Below are positions 40,876 to 45,636 of a DNA stretch of 45,636 nt, one piece after another. The notes under the pieces are model-generated. The model did no database searches. It was not told the DNA's origin and worked only from the letters and a program-made list of their open reading frames with translations. Position 1 is the first letter of the stretch. Each line of letters opens with the position of its first letter. A program made the position numbers and the translations under genes. This stretch comes from CAWGCA01 sp963820955 (GTDB taxonomy: Bacteria; Pseudomonadota; Gammaproteobacteria; Chromatiales; Chromatiaceae), in NCBI GenBank assembly GCA_963820955.1, contig CAWGCA010000026.1:1-45636 (forward strand). The letters are read 5' to 3'.

Positions 40876-41715
40876 TTAAACTCGAATATTTCTTCTCCTG
40901 GCAGCCCCGATACCGGCCAAACCCAGGCCCAACAGTGCGAGGGTGGCTGGTTCAGGGACAGCGCCTATTGGGTCAAAAGAATCTCTATATTCCCAACTGA
41001 CGATATCATGGTTCGCATAAGCGGCACCTGTACCCGCAGTAAACCCTACGAAAGCCGTCGACGTGCCGATTATGGATGGCAAATCAAGGGCCAAACTCAA
41101 GATGGAACTGCTTGGTCGGAGCCCCGTTTGATTGGCCCGTAGTTCAATTGTAGTGCCGTCGTAATCTATCCATGCGGTCCAGAGGTTGCCATCATCCCAC
41201 TGCGGGCTAACAGCAACTGTGGCTATTGAGGTCATGTTCCCATTGGTATCAATACCCGCGTGGTTGCTATCGGGATCCCACCCATTCCACCAGTTGTCAA
41301 ACTCTACTCCTACGCTCGGAGTAATCCCCTGATACCCCATACCTCCACCGCTGCCCCCAATGCTCGAACTGACTGGCTGAATTACAAAAACGAGCCCATC
41401 GGCTCCGGTTTGACCGAAGGCGTCAGTGATACCCCCCGGATTGGTCAGGCGGAATTCAAAAGAGGTGCTAAAAGAGCCGGCATTAATGGTTGTGTCGCTG
41501 AACGCACTGCCGGATTGGCCGGTCGTGGCGGGCACCAAGCGAAGCACGGGATTTGGATCTATACCGTTGTTAATGTTCCCTGCCACACTGCCATTCAATA
41601 CCAGGCCGGCAGTGTCGGAAAAATCGCTATAGGTTACCACTGTTGCTGCCGCCTGAGTGGCAAACAAACTCAGCGCGCCGGCAATCGCAAATTTTGAAAA
41701 TGCAGTTCGTTCCAT
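40876..41715 (-). CDS. PEP-CTERM sorting protein with L-type lectin domain
   Basis: The 279-residue secreted protein has a signal peptide (about 1-24, ending ATQAAA), a legume/L-type lectin sandwich (about 27-245) and a C-terminal PEP-CTERM signal (VPEPATLALLGLGLAGIGAARRR, about 252-276). Lectin landmarks: FSTSFEFRLTN, GADGLVFVIQP, GMGYQGITPSVGVEFDNWWN with the metal-binding ExD, DSNHAGIDTNGN, WTAWIDYDGTTIELRAN and VGFTAGTGAAYANHDIVSWEY. PEP-CTERM proteins are processed by exosortase/archaeosortase-type enzymes and are linked to extracellular polysaccharide and floc or biofilm matrix; no exosortase is in this window. A sigma-54 promoter lies just upstream and an intrinsic terminator downstream. 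Confidence 0.93.
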   Translation of the reverse strand: MERTAFSKFAIAGALSLFATQAAATVVTYSDFSDTAGLVLNGSVAGNINNGIDPNPVLRLVPATTGQSGSAFSDTTINAGSFSTSFEFRLTNPGGITDAFGQTGADGLVFVIQPVSSSIGGSGGGMGYQGITPSVGVEFDNWWNGWDPDSNHAGIDTNGNMTSIATVAVSPQWDDGNLWTAWIDYDGTTIELRANQTGLRPSSSILSLALDLPSIIGTSTAFVGFTAGTGAAYANHDIVSWEYRDSFDPIGAVPEPATLALLGLGLAGIGAARRRNIRV

Positions 41716-41754
41716 GAGATCATCTTATGTCTGTTATTTTATTTCAATAACATC

Positions 41755-41771
41755 ATGCAAAATCTGTTCCA
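41755..41771 (-). promoter_or_regulatory. sigma-54 promoter of the PEP-CTERM lectin gene
   Basis: On the minus strand TGGAAC-AGATT-TTGCA differs from the consensus TGGCAC-N5-TTGCA at one position and has the exact GG-N10-GC spacing. Transcription would begin near 41745, about 30 bases before the ATG at 41715. PEP-CTERM genes in other bacteria are controlled by RpoN with the PrsK/PrsR system, which supports the reading. No enhancer site can be named. Confidence 0.75.
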
Positions 41772-41906
41772 TAAAATCTATTCAATTGATTAGTAACATA
41801 ATTGTTTTGTCTGGGAGATACTAACAGGCAAGGATTGTAAAATATTCTGACATCGATAGTCGTCACTTAATTCAACCCTCGGTTTCGCAATAGAATAGAG
41901 GGCACT

Positions 41907-41935
41907 TCGAAAAAACCCTCCCTGGGGTTTTTCGA
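41907..41935 (-). terminator. hairpin terminator of the pyruvate oxidoreductase gene
   Basis: TCGAAAAA and TTTTTCGA arms enclose CCC/GGG pairs. On the minus strand the stem AAAACCC-CAGGGA-GGGTTTT runs into T6. It lies about 135 bases after the oxidoreductase stop, and because both arms carry T/A tracts it could work in both directions. Confidence 0.6.
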
Positions 41936-41965
41936 TACGGTGATCGAAAAGCGCGATTTCCGACC

Positions 41966-41985
41966 ACCACACGAGCATCTCGAAT
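41966..41985 (+). repeat. fragment of the intergenic repeat family (copy C)
   Basis: These 20 bases match 21644-21663 of copy B with one mismatch (CACGAGCA-T/C-CTCGAAT). Farther out, the reverse strand at 41911-41900 reads TTTTTTCGAAGTGCCC, similar to the TTTTTCGAGGCGCCC end of copy B, so copy C may be a rearranged or decayed element. Confidence 0.4.
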
Positions 41986-42070
41986 AAAACGAAGGAAGAT
42001 TGAATAGGCTACCCGTACGGCCTGAGAGGAATCATCCTCCAAAGAGTAGGAAGCCAAATTTGTCATCTCA

Positions 42071-43857
42071 TCAGACAACGGGCTGAAATCGGGACGACTG
42101 CTCCTTCGCCATGTGTTCGTATGTGTCCCAGCGGAGGTCCACCAGTTCCTGGGCCACCTGCATCAGATGTTCGGCCTCCTCGGGATTGGTTTTGGTCAGA
42201 ATTTTGTAGCGCATTTCGTTGTAGGCGTATTCTTTCAGAGAGATTCGGGGTCGAGGAGAATCGAGCACGAATGGTTTCTGCCCAGCCTTACGCAATTGAG
42301 GATTGTATCGAATCAGCGGCCAATAGCCGCTTTCCACCGCCAGCTTCTGCTGCTCCAGGCCTTTGCGCAAATCATAGCCGTGGGCGATACAGTGGCTGTA
42401 GGCGAGAATCAGGGAGGGTCCCTGGTAGGCCTCGGCCTCGCGCATGGCAGTCAGGGTCTGCTGGGGATTGGCGCCCATGGCGATTTGGGCCACGTAGACA
42501 TTGCCATAGGATATGGCCTGCATCGCCAGATCCTTCTTACCGATGCGTTTACCAGCTGAGGCGAACTTGGCGGAGGCCCCGGTGGGGGTCGCCTTCGACA
42601 TCTGACCACCAGTGTTGGAATAGACCTCGGTATCCAATACCAATACGTTTATATTCCGCCCGCTGGCCAATACATGGTCCAGTCCCCCCGAGCCGATATC
42701 GTAGGCCCATCCATCGCCGCCAACCAGCCAGATACTGCGTCGGATGAGGTGATCGACAATTGAAAGCAAATCATTGGCCTTCGGATGGTCAAGAGTCTGA
42801 AGCCGTTCCTTGAGCTGCCCCACCCGCTTGCGGTGAGCCCGGATCTCGGCCCCGATCCGCTGCTGGGAATGGATCAGGGACTCGGCACAGTCATTTTCCA
42901 GATAAGGGGACAACTCACGCAACAACTGCTTGGCGAGGTCCATGTGCTGATCAGCGGCGATACGCATGCCGAGCCCGAATTCGGCATTGTCCTCAAACAG
43001 GGAGTTTGACCAGGCGGGCCCCTGTCCATCCTTGTTCTTTGTCCAGGGCGTAGTCGGCAGGTTGCCACCGTAGATCGAGGAGCAGCCAGTTGCATTCGCT
43101 ACCAGCAACCGGGGTCCGAACAACTGAGAGAGCAACTTGACGTAGGGTGTTTCCCCGCATCCGGCACAGGCCCCTGAGAATTCGAACAGGGGCTCCAGAA
43201 ACTGGGCACCACGTACCGAGGAAAAATCGATCACCGCCCGAGGAGTGACCGGCAGTCGTTCGAAAAATTGTACGTTCTCCCGACCATTTTCCAGCACGGG
43301 GCCCTTCGGTCTCATATTGATCGCCTTGACCGCCCTGTCCTTCGGGCTCTGGACCGGACAATCCTCCACGCAGAGTCCGCACCCGGTACAGTCTTCCAGA
43401 TAGATCTGCAGTGTATAGCGGGTTTCAGGAAAACCTCTGGCGCTCACTTCGACCGAACGAAACTGTTCAGGTGATCCGGTCAAAGCACTCTCATGATAGA
43501 ACTTGGCGCGGATCACGCTGTGAGGGCATACGAAACTGCAGTTGCCGCATTGGATACATAGATCCGGTTCCCAGACCGGCACAAAATCGGAAATGTTCCG
43601 TTTCTCCCACCGGCTGGTGCCACTGGGATAGGTACCATCCACCGGCAGGCTGCTCACCGGCAGTTGATCTCCCTGCCCGCGCAACATGACCGCCGTGACA
43701 TCCTGCACGAAAGCCGGGGCTTCAGCGGGAACCACTGGATCCAATTCCCTTTCGCTGCTGAGTTTAGCGGGGAGGTCAACCTGGTGCAGATGATTCAAAG
43801 CCGCATCCACCGCTTTGAAGTTCTGTTCGATAACCGTCCTACCCTTGGTGAAATAGC
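42071..43857 (-). CDS. nifJ: pyruvate:ferredoxin (flavodoxin) oxidoreductase, C-terminal half
   Basis: This enzyme interconverts pyruvate and acetyl-CoA plus CO2 with ferredoxin. About 595 residues remain of a usual length near 1,180: the 2x4Fe-4S ferredoxin domain (CIQCGNCSFVCP and CTGCGLCVEDCP), the proximal cluster motif ACAGCGETPYVKLLSQLFG, and the TPP-binding domain (GGDGWAYDIGSGGLDHVLASGR, LDTEVYSNTGGQMSKATPTGA, GNVYVAQIAMGANPQQTL). The frame is open through RYFTKGRTVIEQNFKAVDAAL up to base 43857, where the sequence folds back on itself, so the N-terminal half is absent. The truncation is set by that fold-back and probably not by biology. It points to reductive or fermentative pyruvate metabolism. 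Confidence 0.92.
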
Positions 43858-45406
43858 GCTATTTCACCAAGGGTAGGACGGGTATTGAACAGAACTTCAA
43901 AGCGGTGGGGCTGGGCTTGAATCATCTGCACCAGGTTGACCTCCCCGCTAGAACTTGGCGGCGAAAGGGTCCCCGCTGAAGCCCGGCTTTCGTGCAGAGT
44001 CCGCGCCGTCATGTTCAGCGGGCAGGGGAATCAACTGCCGGTGAGCAGCCTGCCCCAGTGATGGTCCCTCTGCAAGTGGCACCACAGCCGGTGGGGAGAA
44101 ACGGAACCCTTCCGATTTTGTGCCGGTCTGGGAACCGGATCTATGTATATGCGGCTGACGTCATGCCCTCACAGCGTGATCCGCGCCCACTGAGGACCGT
44201 GCTTTGACCGGATCACCTGGGAGCCGTTCGGTCGAAGATGGTTTTCCTGAAACCCGCTATACACTGCAGATCTATCTGGAACTTTGTACCGGGTGCGGAC
44301 TCTGCCGTGGATCTGCGTCCCAAGCCCGAAGGGCCGGGCCGTCAAGGCGATGGACTGTGAGACCGAAGGGCCCCATATGAAATGGTCGGGAGAACGTACA
44401 ATTTTTCGAACGAGAATTGCATCCCTCGGGCGGTGATCGATTTTTGGCCTCCGTAGTGATCCTGTTGGAGATGCTAAGACGATGCGGAGACGCCTACGTC
44501 AAGTTGCTCTGCTCAGTACTGGTGGCCGAATGCAACTGGCTGCTCCTGTCTACGGCCACGACTGCTCCCGAGAGCTACGCCCTGGACAAAGAACAAGGAT
44601 GGACGGGGCCCTGCCTGGTCAAACTCCCCCTGTTTGAGGACGATGCCGAATTCGGGCTCAGGCGTATCAGCCGCTGATCAGCACATGGACCTCGCCAGCA
44701 TGCTGCTTATCTGGAAAATGCAGTGCTCTGCCGTCCCTGATCCATTCCCAGCAGCGGATGGGGGCCATCCGGGCTCACCGCAAGCGGGTGGGGCAGCTCA
44801 AGGAACGGCTTCAGATTTTTGACCATCCGAAGGCCGCATTTTGCAATTGTCGATCACCTCATCCGACGGCCGTATCTGGCTGGTTGTGGATAGGCCTGGC
44901 TGTCGACGGCGGAGATATAAATGTGGATACCGAGGTCGACGCTGGGTGGTCGTGTCGCGAGGAACCCCACCGGGGCCCTCGCCAAGTTCACCAACTGCAT
45001 CGGTAAGAAGGGGTAGTGCCAGTCCCTATGGCAATGTCTACGTGGCCCAAATCGCCATGGGCACCAATCGCGAGGCCGAGGCCTACCAGACGTTCTCCCT
45101 GATTCTCGCCTACGGCCTGTATCGCCCAGCTATGATTTGCGCAAAGCAGAGCTGGGCGGTGAAAACAGCTATTCGGCAGCTGATTCGATACAATCCTCAA
45201 TTGCGTAAGGCTGGGCAGAGACCATTGGCGCCTCGATTCTCCTGGACCCGAATCTCTCTGAAGGATACATTTCTAACCAAAAATGCCGAGGAGGGCAAAC
45301 GTCTGATGCAGGTGCGGCCCAGGAACTGGTGGCCTCCGGCTGGGACACGTCGAAGGACACCAATCAGCAGGAGCAGTCGGTCCCGGAAACTCAGCCCGTT
45401 GTCTGA
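43858..45406 (+). pseudogene. degenerate inverted copy of the pyruvate oxidoreductase half-gene
   Basis: Read on the plus strand this repeats the nifJ segment in fragments: VDLP, RWEKRNP.SDFVPVWEPDLC, PHSVIRA, AHRKRVGQLKERLQ, GNVYVAQIAMG, EAEAY, LIRYNPQLRKAGQ and QPVV followed by TGA at 45404-45406. Frames change every few dozen bases, because of many one- to ten-base deletions, and no selection on codons is visible. It is best explained as an uncorrected low-quality second strand of a fold-back read, not as a gene. A true decayed inverted duplication is the alternative. Confidence 0.8.
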
Positions 45407-45636
45407 TGAGATGAGTTGGCTTCCTACTCTTTTGGAGGATGATTCCTCTGCAGGCCGGGTGCGGGTAGCCTATTCAAATCTCCCTTCGTTTTATTGCGAT
45501 GCTGTGTGGTGGGTGTGCGGAAATCACACTTTTCGAGGATCGTATCGAAAAACCCCATGGAAACTGAATACAAAGGTAATAAACGACTATCGATGTCAGA
45601 ATATTTTACGATATATATTCCATATTCTCCCAGAAG

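Larger units (their letters stand above)
41716..42070. other. 355-base gap between PEP-CTERM gene and pyruvate oxidoreductase
   Basis: No gene is seen. The gap contains the sigma-54 promoter of the lectin gene (41755), the hairpin terminator at 41907-41935, a fragment of the intergenic repeat family (41966-41985) and a small GAGGA-ATCA-TCCTC hairpin before the oxidoreductase stop. From about 41808 it is also the outer part of the inverted repeat that ends the window. Confidence 0.6.
41808..45636. repeat. large spacerless inverted repeat centred at 43857/43858
   Basis: Left arm 41808-43857 (2,050 bases) and right arm 43858-45636 (1,779 bases) are inverted copies. The 24 bases on each side of the centre are exact complements (43834-43881). 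Further out the right arm keeps the order of the left but has many small deletions and substitutions, with a net loss of about 270 bases. The match continues to the last bases of the window (ACGACTATCGATGTCAGAAT is shared near 45590). The right arm has no open frame. Confidence 0.92.

Noticed and set aside
43858..45636. A second, divergent pyruvate oxidoreductase or set of small novel genes on the plus strand
   Set aside because: Every recognisable piece is an inverted copy of 42071-43857 in the same order, with frame breaks throughout; short open frames there are fragments of it.
1..45636. CRISPR arrays, tRNA or rRNA genes, insertion sequences
   Set aside because: No regularly spaced direct repeats, no tRNA T-loop/cloverleaf patterns in the gaps and no transposase motifs were found on reading both strands; a dedicated search was not possible.

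Overview
The window reads as a piece of a gammaproteobacterial chromosome. The evidence is gene content and order: a dapF-DUF484-xerC block, hslVU, ubiE-ubiJ-ubiB, the gpmI-envC-ctpA-yibQ and yibN/secB/gpsA/trmL neighbourhood, ntrBC-glnA, and separate glyQ/glyS. An internal TusA/PP-loop module, a persulfide-sensor-like ArsR next to a rhodanese, a phosphofructokinase with a PPi-type lysine, a pyruvate:ferredoxin oxidoreductase and a PEP-CTERM protein suggest a sulfur-oxidising, possibly autotrophic lineage (Chromatiales or Sedimenticola/Thiodiazotropha-like). That placement is inference. The sequence starts inside a gene and ends inside an inverted repeat, so it may be a whole metagenomic contig.

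Layout. 1-3144: end of a methyltransferase, then overlapping dapF, DUF484 and xerC. 3145-7364: a membrane-anchored Liv/Urt-type binding protein followed after 5 nt by a sensor GGDEF-EAL protein, with a repeat element in the upstream gap. 7384-9838: hslVU behind a recognisable sigma-32 promoter, then a DUF971 gene. 10178-13400: ubiquinone genes ubiE, ubiJ, ubiB. 13630-14751: phosphofructokinase. 14806-20282 (minus): gpmI-envC-ctpA-yibQ-yajL, tightly coupled. 20520-24639: ArsR regulator, rhodanese, secB, gpsA, a DUF2238 membrane protein, and trmL (minus). 24796-27916: class 1B-like dihydroorotate dehydrogenase, HDOD protein, endonuclease V. 27950-33511 (minus): cysteine-rich small protein, ntrC, ntrB, DUF4124 protein, glnA. 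33837-36263 (minus): PP-loop sulfur-transfer protein, TusA, CDF transporter. 36467-40763: glyQ, glyS, MazG-like protein, plsC. 40876-41715 (minus): PEP-CTERM L-type lectin. 42071-43857 (minus): C-terminal half of pyruvate:ferredoxin oxidoreductase.

Regulatory logic that can be read: sigma-54 promoter-like sequences precede glnA, ntrB and the PEP-CTERM lectin gene, and dyads fitting the NtrC consensus lie upstream of glnA and ntrB, so nitrogen control is encoded as a local circuit. Two ~80-bp elements about 83% identical by hand alignment (3318-3402 and 21597-21680) carry an NtrC-like half-matching dyad followed by hairpins; a fragment of the same family lies at 41966.

The most striking structure is at 43857/43858. 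The sequence folds back on itself with no spacer (48-bp perfect palindrome), and the rest of the window is a deletion-rich inverted copy of 41808-43857. This looks far more like a fold-back chimeric long read at a contig end than a real gene duplication, so everything after 43857 should not be treated as genome sequence until checked. I did not find a clear new defence or mobile system. The best candidates for unexplored biology are the binding-protein/c-di-GMP operon, the PP-loop-TusA-CDF module, the sigma-54 driven PEP-CTERM lectin and the intergenic repeat family.
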